Assembly (NCBI GenBank): GCA_029851415.1
Contig: CM056744.1
Location: 100,411,338 to 100,475,337 of the forward strand
DNA: 64,000 bases
DNA from: Eretmocerus hayati
Lineage: Eukaryota; Arthropoda; Insecta; Hymenoptera; Aphelinidae
Direction of reading: 5' to 3'
Made by a program: the position numbers and the translations under genes. The notes beneath the pieces are model-generated. The model saw only the letters and a list, made by a program, of their open reading frames with translations, did no database searches and had not been told where the DNA came from. Every line of letters starts with the position of its first letter. Position 1 is the stretch's first letter. Below, in pieces: positions 23,312 to 35,820 of the stretch.

Positions 23312-24820
23312 CTTTAATTATATTTCCCTAAAAGTTGGAATAATGGGTTACGCGTGTCATCTCACTTCCACTCCGCACATGTTGCAAGCACTCTCCACAT
23401 TGGTATATACTCAATCCTCATCCGTTATAAGTAAATACCAACAAATATATACTATGACTCTAAAATAGAGCAAAAGCTAGATAAAAAATCAGAGCATATC
23501 ATGTAATGTAGTGACTTGCCGTAGAAGAGCATTTGTTCACTCAAATATTTGAGACAAAAGTCCACATTTTCCTATAGCTTGTAGTCATCATTGTCAATTT
23601 CACTCCTGATCTATGAATTTGTATGGATTCGTATCGACTTTCTAGAGCTTCAATTGAAATCGACTGACTAGTGAGGTCTAAAAACTGTGGGGAAACATCA
23701 CAATACAAGTTATATCAAAATACTCATTCATCGTCGAAAGCCCCAATCTGCCCAAAAGTGATATTTGAGTGCTCCTCTGGGCAGAATATCAAGTCTGAAT
23801 GAATAAGATATTGCTTTCATATCTGGAAGTTACAGAGATTCATTGGATCATGACATCCTAAATCCAACAATTCAGTGAATCTCAACAAAATTGTATTCCT
23901 ATTTCGCTCTGATGCACTTTATGAACTTCAAGTATTGATGATTCCGAACCGAATTTGAAAGCTTCTCATGTCTTCCACCGTAACCTTCTAAATAGTCTAT
24001 CCAAGACCAAGAACTCATCATTCAGATAATAGTGCTTAATACTTAAGAAAATGATGCAAACTATCTCAATTACTCAGGGGCTTATTGGCGTGTATGTTGT
24101 TCGGTATGGTTATATCATGAGCTTCTAAAAGCTTGAACCTCGATTATAAGTCAATCAGAGTTTCAATTAGTACTTATCAATATTTCTATAAAGACAAACT
24201 TGGAACTCCGTTCCTCACGCGTTTCTCAAACGCACACGAACTTTTTTTTTTTTTTTTTCTAATTCTGTTCAACTCTTATTGATCGTTTAGTCAATTAGAA
24301 AGCGTTCCCGGGAAGTCAGAATGTGGGAATATTTTGATGAGTCGTTCATTCTTGTTCATCTGACCGAATTCGGATCTGTGGAATTTACGGATTCGAAGGT
24401 GAATCGAGGCGTATTTGGACACATCGTAGAAGAAACGGAGATTAGTCACAAGAAGATCACAAGAATCTCTCCCTCGAGTCAGATGGATATGATCCCACTT
24501 CTCATCTCAACGACTGAGTTCTCAGAATCGCGATCAACTTGCGTTTCAATAATATAGCGCAAGGTGAACTTATACGTACTCTAGATAGTACACGCGGAAT
24601 AATCTAAATTCTGATCCAGAGACTGACATCTTTATATCAGAATACAAATAATCGAGTCATGAAGTCAAACAAATCAAATTTTGCATTTTAGATTTGTGTT
24701 TGCGGCATGTGCCGCACACTGATTTCTTCTAGCATATTACCAACTGCATATTCTGCCATTCAAATTTTCTTGGAAAATTTCAAAATACATATCTTAGAGA
24801 CTCTCTTGCTCGGCAGGTCT
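23312..24820. other. Mostly non-coding; one conserved short plus ORF
   Basis: A plus ORF at 24321-24557 (MWEYFDESFILVHLTEFGS) is kept open in unit 2 as well, with several amino-acid changes, but I cannot assign it. An 18-base run of T at about 24243-24260 is where unit 2 carries a 1.69-kb insertion. Confidence 0.35.
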
Positions 24821-27800
24821 TCAACGTGACTTGGCTTGTAGTTGTTTTGATGCATTTCCAATTGCATCCAGTGCTGCCTCTATTTCATTTTCAGAGAGAT
24901 CACTTCCATCCTTTTTCACGGATTGTATCTCGTTCTTCCCTGTCTGCTTGGCGCCGTGGGAATTTTTGCATAGTCCCTTCTCTACAACCATTAATCCAGA
25001 TTTTTGCAGGAACTTATTGGCAAGCCTGATGATTGAGTTTCTAGCCACTTAAATAGAGAAAAATCCACCATCAACATAATGAAATTCAAGAGACTAAGAG
25101 GTCGAAATTATTCTGAGACTGATATGAATGACTCCTACTTCCATTCATTGAATCTCATTCTTACTCAAATGCATCACCTACTTTGTTTTATCGATATACC
25201 ATCGGCAATATCCTTCAGAAGTGGTAAGTCCGTGAATGAGCGGATCTCTAAGGGCTTCACGTCAGGACACTGAATCCTCCATGCAAGTTCGTAACCCCTT
25301 GGATTGTAGACCTCGCTATTTTGAGCGCTGATGTAGGCATAGAGTTGTTCTGAAAAAGGATGAAGATTCACAATTGAAGATTGATCGAATTCAAGGATCC
25401 AAAAATCTAGCTAAACTATCAACTCAGAATTGATTCTATTCTAGGTGTTACCGACTCAAATGTCGTGCAGAATGAGCAGTCGCTAGAATAAGGAACTTGC
25501 ATGAAAAAAATCGTGTTTTTTTCTATATTATTATGTTGCTGAGTACTAGTGAAGACTTTCTTTACAACATCCACGTTCAAATATGGTGCCTATTCCGAGA
25601 TATTTGTGATATAAAACTTGAAAAATTCGTAATGAGTAGACTCGCGCTCAAACGATTTCTATTGGTCGAGAGTTTGGTGCAGCCGTGACGTCACAAAATG
25701 CGAAACATATAGGTATACTCCCTATTGACTCGATGGAAAGATTCCATCGGCTGCTTCGTACAGCACCGCATTGGCCGCATCCCAGGCAGCCGTCAAGTGA
25801 ACATAACCTCTTCAAGTGATTGAGGGATTTTTGGAGGATTTCTATGAATGTTCTGATTTCCACTCACGATGCCGGTCAAGCTTGATACAGGTTTTGCAAA
25901 AGCTGACTCGACAAATCTTCCCAAGGTTAACTGCTTCATGGTATGGGCATATATTGTTTCTAATGAGAAATATAATGCTCCTGAGGTAAAGGGAATCAAA
26001 GCTACCTTGTAAGTTATGATAGAATATGACTCAGATTTCCCATGTTTAAACTATCAGCTTCTCGTGAAAATGGTAAGATTGTTACCCATTCTTAACTATG
26101 TCTCATTCAGATCATCTAGAGAAAGTTATGGTGACTCCGCTGTAGGATATGTGTCTGTCCATGGTGCAGGGGCTCTTTGTACAGTGAAAGGGGAGGTTTG
26201 TCCTGAACAGAGACGCAGAAATAAGGATTATACTGTTATACTTTCAGTGGATGAAAAGAATGAAATGGTGAAAGACTTGGCATGTGTGGGCGATGAGTGT
26301 AAGGCTTCCGAAGGTATGGTTGAATAAAAAACTCTCAATCAGCTGGTAAATGGGGCCTTTGGAATATTCTATCATTAACATAAACTTGTTCAACTATAGG
26401 TGGTTGCAAACACTGTATTGCATTTCTCATGTGGGTCAATAGAAGATTTTAATCATCGTCCCTCACTGATGTAGAATGTTATTGGAAAAAGTCCAGGCTC
26501 TCAAGAGTTGGCAGCAGTATACGCTTCATCAAGTTTGATGACATGAAGAGCCAGAATGTGAAGTGTATTGAACATTTGGAAGACAATTCCACTTTTCTTG
26601 ACAAAGTGAAGATGAGGGCTGAAGATTTACAATTAGATAGTCAGGTGTCAAGATATTCATTTGATTTGAATGAAAGGCAAGTGAATAGGCTGTCCATCTA
26701 CCAATTAGTATATGACTTTTATGAAGACACTAGTGCTTTTGACTTCTTTGAATTTGCTAAAGGTAGGATGTGCCAGGATTTATGTTCAGAAATCGAGGAG
26801 AAAACTAGAAATCAATCTGATGATCCACTCTGGCATGAAATAAGGTTTGGACGAGTGACAGCAAGTACAATTGATGAGGCAAATCATTACAAGACAGTAG
26901 ACGGTGCCCTTGTATGCAAGATTATTGCAGCAGCCAAAGCTTATGATAATGTATTTATGAAGCGAGGCAGAGCTCTTGAGAAATTTGTTCTTCGGGCACT
27001 TGCATCTAAGCTGAAACTTGAAATCAAAAAGTGTGGTCTAATACTGATTCCAGAGATTGTCGTCATAGGAGCTTCTGCTGATGGGCTAGGTGATGACTTT
27101 GTGGTTGAAATAAAATGCTCCGGTGGTTGAAATAAAATGTGGTTGAAATAAAATGCCGACTCAAGCTCGAGCCCGTTCGGGCTCGAGCTCGAGTCTTTTC
27201 GGGGCGTTTGAATTGACCCAAGATTTGTATGATTTTCAATAAATTATCACTCAAAATCGGGGCATCAAACAATTCCGAAAAAATGGCTTCTGTGTTAATC
27301 GAACCTCGTCTTTTCATTGAAGCTAAAATTGAAAATCATGCAGGTTCTTTATTATTACATCCTGATAGGGTGAGAATGAGCCACGCGACCATTCCCTTTC
27401 TAACTTTTCTTCAATCGTGTAAGAAACTCTGACATATTTTGGGTAGGCTCGTAAATCTCCGTGGATATTCAAAATTTACATCGAGCAATCGGCTAATAGA
27501 TGTCATGTATAAAAAAATCTCACGAGAGGAGACTTTGCATATTGGTGGCATATAATGCACGCTCTAATCGAGTTCTTCGTTATTCATGCGGCTTGTGACA
27601 CGATAATATCCAGAAATAAGCAAGCTTTGCATGTCTCAATACAACTTTGATGGCTCGATCGAAATAGAAATTTGACGCCACATCTTTCATTGTCTATGGG
27701 ACAAAAAGGTTAGCTCATCACTGAATCCATCGCCTTAGAATACTTGACTGACTGCTTTGACTGAAACGGGACTCTACTTCATTTCTTTTGCTAGTCTACA

Positions 27801-30800
27801 ACACGTACGTTTTGATTTGGGCAACTTATAAATGTCAAAACCTGATCAGAATCCAAATGAAATGAACAGGGGCCAGAAAGTCATCATTTCATTAGGCAGA
27901 GTGAGTTCTGTAGACCATCAAATCATTCTCAAGCCACCTTGAAAACTCTCGCGTTACCATCTACTGTATGTACCAATCATTCAACTCGAATTCACCTGGG
28001 CACTTTTGCAATCTGGACATCCCAAACTGTAAGATCTATTTTTCTGAACCACGTCCATCATAACATTCTAAGGATTTGCTTGGACCAAGCAACTGACTGT
28101 AATGGCTATTTCAAACGATACTACGATTGCTCATAGATGACAGGGTCTAATAAATATGAAGAACGTCTCTCTGTGTCCGAAATTTCGGAATTATCTTCAA
28201 GTATCAGGAGCATCAATGATGTGAGGTTCCGTCATATACTGATTACACGGTAATATTTCTCAGATAAGTTTCTTCACGTGGGTAGCTTCAAATCATGGAG
28301 CCATTTCAATTTCCAGTGTGATAAGGGGTTATTGAATAGGAATAGAATATGATGACTTACTCGCAGTCGGGCCTCGTGCAGCACGGGATTCCCTTCTCAA
28401 ACTTTGTGAGTTCCATGTATCATCATTGGCAGATACCTCAGTGGCGAACTCAGGATACTGAATTGTTGGGTCTATTACGAAGTCCATAGAATCGACGAAT
28501 GAGATCAATAACAAGTATGTAAGAGTTTTCGACTCGACATGCATACAATAATGTGGCTCGAAAAACAGACTATGAACATTTTGGGATTTCAACTTGCCTG
28601 GGATAGGACAAGTTGTGTTTAGACTAGTATATGAGAAGTATATGATGAATTCCACGCCAAAGCGACCTACGGAAAGGGGTCATCTCTCAGATACTTTTTT
28701 AACCTTTTTCATTCGATTCTATGGCCCAAAATAGGAACTTCGGACCACCTATGGGGCCCAAAAAAAATTTCTCCTCTTCATTGCACGCACATCCGTCAAC
28801 AGACCGAAAATTCATCGTGTAAAAATCGATGCTCTTTTATTCACGAAAATGGGAATATTTCGAGTTTTTGAACAGCTATCGATTTGCGGATTGCGGCATC
28901 TGAAAGGGCATCAAAAAACCTATCGAAAACATTGTCGGAAATTCCTTCTCTGTGATTTGGGGGCTTCCTGGAGGCAAAAGAGTGTTTTTCACTAAAATGT
29001 TGATTTCTCAAAACGCCATTTTTTTTATTTTTTAAAATCATATATTTGACGTAAAATTTTGCGTTCTTTCGGGAAAAATGGGTTTCAGAGAAGTTTGGGG
29101 CGATCCAAGTGACTTATGAGCCATTTTTTGAAAATTCGATTTTTTCGGTTTCAGAAAAAGGCGATTTTCTGCGCATGCGCACAAATGTAGACTCTCGGCG
29201 CCATGTTCAATGGAAAGCTGACAAAATTTCCTATAAATTTGACTACCCGCAAAGTTGAAATTCATGCACTGAAACGCGATCTGCAAGGATTGATTATGTC
29301 GAATCAAAATCACATGAAAATTCAGCCCATTAACGCCTTTGTGGCGTCTGCTGAGATGACACATTCACGAGATCTTTTCGGGACTCAATTTTGAGTGCGA
29401 AATTGACCTGAAAAAAATTCGGACCACATGGTTTCAACGTAAAATTGTATGAACTTTCAAAATATGCGATGAAAAACCCCATTTGAGGCGAACCCGAGGT
29501 GCTACATTCAATTTTTCGCAATTTTGAATGTGAAAAATCGTATTTTCTGGCGAAAAATTTGATGTAGCACCTCGGGTTCGCCTCAAATGGGGTTTTCATC
29601 GCATATTTTGAAAGTTCATACAATTTTACGTTGAAAACATGTGGTCCGAATTTTTTTCAGGTCAATTTCGTACTCAAAATTGAGTCCCGGAAAGATCTCG
29701 TGAATGTGTCATCTCAGCAGGCGCCACAAAGGCGTTAAATTTTCATGTGATTTTGATTCGACATAATTAATCCTTGCAAATCGCGTTCAGTGCATGAATT
29801 TCAACTTTGCGGGTAGTCATTTTATAGGAAATTTTGTCAGCTTTCTATTGAAAGTGGCGCCGAAAGTCTACGTTTGTGCGCATGCGCAGAAAATCGCCTT
29901 TTTCTGAAACCGAAAAGATCGAATTTTCAAAAAATGGCTCATAAGTCACTTGGATCGCCCCAAACTTCTCTGAAACCCATTTTTTCCGAAAGAACGCGAA
30001 ATTTTACGTCAAATATATGATTTTAAAAAAATAAAAAAAATGGCTTTTTGAGAAATCAACATTTTAATGAAAAACACTCTTTTGCCTCCAGGAGGCCCCC
30101 AAATCACAGAGAAGGAATTTTGCGACAACGTTTTCGATAGATTTTTTGATGCCCTTTTAGATGCCGCAACCCGCAAATCGATAGCTGTTCAAAAACTCGA
30201 AATATTCCCATTTTCGTGAATAAAAGAGCATCGATTTTTACACGATAAATTTTCGGTCTGTTGACGGATGTGCGTGCAATGGAGAGGAGAAATTTTTTTG
30301 GGCCCCATAGGTGGTCCGAAGTTCCTATTTTGGGTCATAGAATCGAATGAAAAAGGTTAAAAAAGAATCTGAGAGATGACCCCTTTCCGTAGGTCGCTTT
30401 GGCGTGGAATTCATCATATACGGCTTGACTACAATGGCGGAGCTAGCATACGCGTGTTCGCTCGCGCGAAATTTCGCGTACGCGAAGAGTGCATTCCGGG
30501 TCAAAGAATAAGTATTGAGGAGGAATTTTGAATCCGCACGCATGCGGACATAATTTCAGGTGTGTGAATTGTATTGACTTTTCCCGCAAGCACCTCATCA
30601 TAACCTAGTCAGAGAATAGTAAAAGGACAGTTTTGGTAGGTCCGGGAAAGTTGAAATTCCAAATTTTCCATTTGGTTCGATTTGATGCGTACGCTTGGCG
30701 TCAGTGCGGTAGATAGCTGAAAGTTCCAAGGTAGAAAAGAGGAGGATCATTCGCAATAATCATTCAGCACTTTTGGTCATGCTTGTAAAACCAAACTCAT

Positions 30801-31350
30801 CTGTTATTATAGAAAAAACATGCATAAAATATAAATTCAAGTTAGGTCCTTTCTTGCACATGAGTCTGTGACATCGTGCTTTGATAATCCTCTTGATTTT
30901 CACATCGAATTCACTTGTGCCAATCCAGTCTTGGTAAGATGATTGATCAAAAATAGCACAAGTGACGATTTTCACGACTTTTCTACAAAGTTCAACTATT
31001 TAATTTGAACGTTTGAAGATTCCAGGAATAGCTCAAGGTCATCGAAGATGATTGAATCTCCATAGTGGGCTTCGAAAGCAGAATTGCTCATTTGGAAAAT
31101 GAGATGACCATCAATACCCATCATAAGTGAGAGTTAGAGAGTTATGGAACGGAATCTGAGTATTCGGCTAATTTCTGATGATTGACAAATCTCAAATAAT
31201 CTTAACTTGCACTCTCGAGCCAAACATTGTAAACTGGCTTGGGAACATGTGAAAATCGTTCACATTGAATCAAGTGAGTGACTTACCACTGGTGGCGCAG
31301 ATAGTGACCACTCCACATACTAAAAGTCCGAGGAGGAATGAGGACTTCAT
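24821..31350 (-). CDS. Gene B: small secreted protein, paralogue of gene A, 189 aa
   Basis: Exons on the minus strand: 31350-31287, 28471-28361, 25349-25182, 25047-24821; 570 nt, one stop at the end, all introns phase 1 with GT-AG ends (gtaagtca, gtaagtca, gtaggtga). Exon 1 is 64 nt, as in gene A, and holds only the signal peptide (MKSSFLLGLLVCGVVTIC). Exon 2 has WNSQSLRRESRAAR, matching RNSKQLREGQSRTVR of gene A. Exon 3 has NPRGYELAWRIQCPDVKP, and exon 4 has KFLQKSGLMVVEKGLC and a charged C-terminus. A TATA box lies 60 bases before the ATG. Intron 1 contains a fold-back element not present in unit 2; intron 2 contains the SWIM-YqaJ gene on the opposite strand. Role unknown; the architecture fits a rapidly evolving secreted effector. 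Confidence 0.75.
25869..27130 (+). pseudogene. SWIM zinc finger / YqaJ-like nuclease gene, broken, unit 1
   Basis: Three exons: 25869-26008, 26111-26313, 26400-27130. The first two give the family's N-terminal part (KADSTNLPKVNCFMVWAYI; GYVSVHGAGALCTVKGEVCP). A SWIM-type finger, C-x4-C-x6-C-x-H, spans the second junction. Exon 3 has CYWKKSRLSRVG, then a YqaJ/lambda-exonuclease-like PD-(D/E)xK domain with WHEIRFGRVTAS, the Glu of RGRALEKFV, the Asp of GASADGLG and the E-x-K of VVEIKC. A TAA at 26450-26452 falls where the family normally has Glu, and the domain stops right after VVEIKC. Such proteins occur widely in invertebrates, often in many copies; mobile-element origin is likely but not shown here. 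It lies antisense within gene B intron 2. Confidence 0.85.
27101..27195. repeat. Triplicated 17-mer followed by a 38-bp palindrome
   Basis: gtggttgaaataaaatg, the bases coding VVEIK at the nuclease active site, occurs three times (27101, 27123, 27139). Right after comes a near-perfect palindrome at 27158-27195 built on ctcgagcccg/cgggctcgag. The remaining 3' part of the nuclease gene is missing from this point. Confidence 0.8.
28644..30415. mobile_element. Fold-back element, 1.77 kb, near-perfect hairpin
   Basis: Arms 28644-29519 and 29550-30415 are inverted copies of high identity around a 30-bp centre. The ends are gatgaattccacgccaaa and its complement. Unit 2 keeps the empty site (gtatatacgg), so the insertion made either a 4-bp ATAT duplication or a TA duplication with a TGATGAATTCC terminus. 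It lies in gene B intron 1. ORFs inside it mirror each other across the centre and are not genes. Confidence 0.9.
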
Positions 31351-31409
31351 TTCCACTTCGCGATCTAAGTATTGCTCTCAATCATGGTACCATGAAATTA
31401 CTGACCCAG

Positions 31410-31419
31410 CTTATATATG
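31410..31419 (-). promoter_or_regulatory. TATA box of gene B
   Basis: CATATATAAG on the minus strand, 60 bases before the start codon, identical in unit 2. Confidence 0.55.
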
Positions 31420-34344
31420 TTCTGAATACCCTCCTTACACATTACTATTTTTCCAAATGAATGTCCAATTTGAAAACTGTTGAACCTTATTGGTAGTAAA
31501 CAAACGCAGAGACAATAAATGTCTCACAGAAGATCATTTACGAATCATTGACTCTCCATAATCGTGGAGAATAATGCCCTCACAGCAACTAATTTTTCAG
31601 TTCATCATAGGCGCTTTGTATAATGGCAATGAATTACTTCTCAAAATCCAGAGGATATGGGTAGTTCTCACGAATCGTTAACATTCCTGTTACTTCGCCT
31701 TCAGCGCAATCCTTGAAGCAAAAGGCCAACAACAAAACTCATCAGACATAGTTCACTATGGGTACAACCTAGAATGAGTGCTATTTTTCCCGAGCTTTTT
31801 AAGTTGAAAAAAAATCGTAAGAGTCGATTTTCATCGTCCGCGTGGTGTAACTAAGCGGGATCCTGGCTTTCCCAGCCTCATTCCCAAAAGATCCCACCTC
31901 GAAAATGGTTCTAAACTATGCAAATACATTCATCTAGATATATACCGTGATATTTTTGTCGTCAGACACGTGTGCCTATCGATGGGCGGAAGTACGAGCC
32001 ACTACAAAATTGTTACACAGATTCCACGAAATTTTTTCTCCACTTACAAACAGCGGAAAACCCAAAAGAACCATATTTTTTTCTCATCTCAAAAATGTAT
32101 TACTTTAGGCCTTAATCTCACGAACAAAATGTCGTGAGCCACATGAGTGTGCCTAGTCTGAGATTCGAGTGAATAATTACCGACGAGATGGACTACCTCC
32201 CGAGAATCGGTTGCGAAAAACACAAATGCCTCGAGCACTTCTGGAAATCGAACGGTGGCCTTATTTTTACTCTTGAGAACTTTGGAGGAAATCATAATAA
32301 AGGATATGAGAAAGTGTGTCGAATCAATTTTGGCTCTTTGAGCTTGCAAAATCGTTTTCATTGCATACATGAAGTAAAATTCAAAGAGATAATTCCTTCC
32401 CTGCTGGCTGAAAATTTACCTATGCATTTCAAAAGTATTTTTTGACTAGATTTGATCTTGAAAAGATCATTTTCTTAAGTTTTAGACGTCAAAAAAGGTT
32501 TTCACAACATCCATAATCTCACTTTGATTATGTGAGCGAGCCAGCTTTATGTGAACTTGGAAAACTTGTCAAATGGACTAGAAATATCGGTTTGTGACCT
32601 ATGGGATCGCATTTTGATGGTGATTACGCCCGTAATTACGTCGACTTCTCAATAAGATATTGACCAAAGCCTTGGAATCTGTTTCCTCCACCCTTTGTTT
32701 TAAAGTTTAGAAAAATCGATTACGACCGTAGTGGACCAGAACGTCTTTTCTATTCCCCCAGAAGACCTCGAAGAAAAAATTATGCTTTCAACATTCTTCT
32801 CACTATTTTAACAATGAACGACCATCTGAACCATCGGTGGGGTGTGTGCCTTGAACTCCAAATTTTTATTTTTCTCTAGGCCGAATGTTAACGAGTCGTG
32901 AGAATTACCCATATGGTCGCGATCGCAACAGACAATCTATAGCTTCAAATCCTGTAGGAGCTAGGATGCGCGATGTGATCACTTTCTTCCGGGGAAAAAG
33001 TAGCAGGGACTTAACCAAAACGTGAACTCAGCGGGGAACGAGGAAAACTTGCATCAATGTCGAATGTATACTGTGCAAAGGCTTGTGACATTCCTCTAAT
33101 CATTTTTCACAGTATCACTGCACGGTATCCTCTGCGTCATTATTCGGAAAAGAGCACCGATCTCTCTCCAGAATGCTTCTCTGTGAGATTCCAAAATTTC
33201 CCCATTCTATTCATTCTCATTGTCATTGGCGGTCCCGAAGTGAGGCCAGTCTAACTCTGTATTCATATTTTAGTCACTACTCATATGAAAAATCAATTCG
33301 ACCAGTTTTTATGAGTGTTTGCCCATTAGCCCGAAAGCCAGGATAAATCATATCTTGATTTCAAGCCAAACGAATGGATGAAGAGAGAAGAGATATTGTG
33401 ATCAGTCACATTCTGGAAAACCAAAACCTCTAGTTCATGAGGTGGAAAGGGAATTCAACTCAGGACCAGTGGCATCTCAAGCTCAATAAATTCGAGAAAA
33501 TTCTCGTTATTGGCCGAGTCCACAGAAAAGGCAGGTTTAGTATTTTCCATTGTGGCGCGCTCACGCAATCTGTTACACCCGAGACGAATGGTTTGCACAA
33601 TAACTGTAAATTATTGAGGTTCACGCAGTGTAGTGTTGTCTCTAATATCCATATTTGTTCAATCGATGAGCACATTAGGACGTTATAATTTAATGAGAAT
33701 CATGGTGAGTGAAGCGTGTTGCCCGATTCTGCAAAACATGAACAATGTTCAATGCCCAGTTATTAATTGACACTCGATCGCTGAGATATGGAATCATATC
33801 TCAGCGAAATGATGTAGAAATTATGATGCAAATACTTTCTTGTAAGATTCTTGATTCACGATTCGAATATCATTATCGACGGGGAGATATTCCATAGGCT
33901 TGTTCAGTTCAAATTCCAGCCAATATTAATATCAGGGAACCTCGCCATTGATCATTGCATCCTTTGAGCATTGATTTGAGGGCTCCAGGGGCAAAAGAGT
34001 TTCCAAGAATTTGCGGTTCTCGCTCTCCCCTTGCAAAGGATATATGAAAATGTGGATCATTATGATATAAAAACGATATCGATATTTCTAATGACCACCT
34101 TAATATTTTCTTATATTTTTATTACTGATCATCAGAAATTTCGTCCTTACATTGTATAGTCTTGAATACGAGGCGACTGCTCAAACGAGTCGAAGATTAA
34201 GAATCATCGCATGAGATAAATAGTAATAATTAAAAGGAAAAGTATAATAAATTCCACTTCTTAAACATTAAGTTGATTTCTATAGTTTCTGTCCTCTGGA
34301 ATTCGCGTTGAATGGTGTTCCAATGTTCTTTCGGATGTGGTTAA
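31420..34344. other. Upstream of gene B; no recognised gene
   Basis: Overlapping ORFs on both strands at 32089-32445 and a plus ORF at 33057-33254 are preserved in unit 2, but only because the whole stretch is almost identical between units. No domain or splice context was found. Confidence 0.4.
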
Positions 34345-35260
34345 TGGCTAATATGAAATATACTTCTCAAACTGATGACATTCCTGGATACTTCTAGTAT
34401 TTCTCAATCCATAGGGTATCTCCCTTTCACGAAGTTTGACTTTGAGCTCATCACAAATAATATAATTTTCCAAGATAGAAAAAATCAAAACGACATCATT
34501 CTAGTCGTGGAGACTTTTCAATTATGGCAGATTGGGATATTCATATAGATGAATATAATCATGATCAGTGAAAGACATCCTTTCACCAATACTGAATGAC
34601 GTTTTACGCAAAAAAATAAACTCAACGGACTCAATTTTAGTCCAATTTTGCAGTATATGGGATGACCAAAGAGAAATAGCATAAAGTAGGATAGGGGTGA
34701 CTAAGGTTTCGTACACTTATATCATAGTATATCAGTAATTTTAAAATCACGCGCCGATCTTAATAGGAACCCTAGTGATTTGGAAGCTTTGGACACAGCA
34801 CATTCAATATGATCATTATAAACTCCGAGATCTTTTATATTCTCAACTTTGACTGATAGTACATTATCAAGTAAATGAGGGAATTCTAGCATTTTTTTGT
34901 TGCGTGTAAATAATATTGATTTGGATTTTTTGCCATGCAACGTAAGGCCATTCCCAGAGGCCTATTTGACAATTGAGGCGAGATCGCTTTGGAGTTTAGA
35001 ACAATCCTCTTGGCAACAGACTTATCTATAAAGTTTCATATCATCAGCGAAGATTAGCAGTTAGGAAAATTTGATACCAGAGGTAATATTATTTATGAAT
35101 AATAAGAACAATAAAGAGCCTAGGTAAAGCCCTTGAGTTACTCCCGATAGCGATTTGCGAGGTGTATACTTGTAACCTTCAATTCTGACCATTTGGACGC
35201 GATTCTCTAAGTATGATTCTAGCCAACCCAGCAATTTTGTTCAATACCAGCGACAGACAG
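34345..35260 (-). pseudogene. Jockey-like LINE reverse transcriptase fragment, unit 1
   Basis: Reading minus, fragments in changing frames give SLSGVTQGLYLGSLLFLLFI, then LLIFADDMKLY (the FADD catalytic box) after an in-frame stop, then KDLGVYNDHIECAVSKASKS and LVTPILLYAISLWSSHI. These are the usual motifs of jockey/CR1-type reverse transcriptases, in order. Several stops and frameshifts make it dead. The endonuclease part was not found. Confidence 0.8.
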
Positions 35261-35820
35261 GTATTATTCGTATACTATTAGTTCCACTGAACTATGCAAA
35301 ATATTCTCCTCTTGAACCATTAGAGCTCTTTTTCTTCATTTTCCGAAAGTGTTCTACATACATATACTTGATGTGAAGTCCCCGCAGAACCAGACACGTG
35401 CCGGCGTACTTTTAGGTTGCGGCTGCATCCGATGATTCTGAGAGCGAAATTATTCTTTAATATTGAGACAAGCTTCTCTTCCCCGGTAATTGACAAACTG
35501 TAGTGATTTTTCTTGATTTTGGAGGACAAATGTTTAGAGTTGAACACTCTTATACGATGTTAAATACTATATTTGCGACGTTCCGGTTCGGTCGACTATC
35601 AGTCGACCCCATCAGGCTGAACATTTTACACAGAATCACAGTACAATTCATAACGACACACTGAATTTATGAGTAAGGATTTTTACCTATGCATCCAAAA
35701 AAAATTTCATATCGCACAAATTATTAGATAAATATCTGATGTGGGATTGTTGATCACATCGTGTCAGGTGTTATACAGCAAGCAGAGGCCTGAACAATAA
35801 CATACATGAGCATATAGAAC
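35261..35820. other. Probable remains of a Penelope-like element end
   Basis: Contains a degenerate hammerhead-like motif (separate entry) and a 75-codon minus ORF (35547-35320) of no recognised type. Together with the endonuclease fragment at 38240-38740 it probably formed one Penelope-like element, later split by the fold-back between them. Confidence 0.35.
35572..35622 (-). ncRNA. Degenerate hammerhead-ribozyme-like motif
   Basis: On the minus strand: CTGATGG, an 8-bp stem II (ggtcgact-gat-agtcgacc), then GAAC and cggaacgtcgc. The layout is that of the hammerheads found in Penelope-like elements, but two core positions differ from CUGANGA...GAAA, so self-cleavage is doubtful. Confidence 0.35.

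Noticed and set aside
25793..25999. Minus-strand ORF with an acceptor-like start (ETIYAHTMKQL), considered as an extra gene B exon
   Set aside because: It is the reverse complement of exon 1 of the SWIM-YqaJ gene, whose plus-strand reading matches a known family. The downstream splice phase also does not fit.
28329..28655. 108-codon minus ORF with a hydrophobic stretch, considered as a second signal-peptide exon
   Set aside because: Its start lies inside the fold-back insertion, and in unit 2 the matching frame has a stop. Only the part from 28471 to 28361 is conserved, which I use as gene B exon 2.
30760..30995. Minus-strand open stretch (ELCRKVVKIVTCAIFD, 77 codons) with a phase-1 acceptor, in gene B intron 1 and again at 55460-55695
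   Set aside because: It ends in a stop with no usable donor, and including it would end gene B before exon 2. Replacement and silent differences between copies look neutral. It could be an alternative last exon but is not supported.
32089..32445. Overlapping ORFs of 93 and 85 codons, identical in both units
   Set aside because: Conservation reflects the near identity of the whole stretch between units; no domain or splice support, and both strands are equally open.
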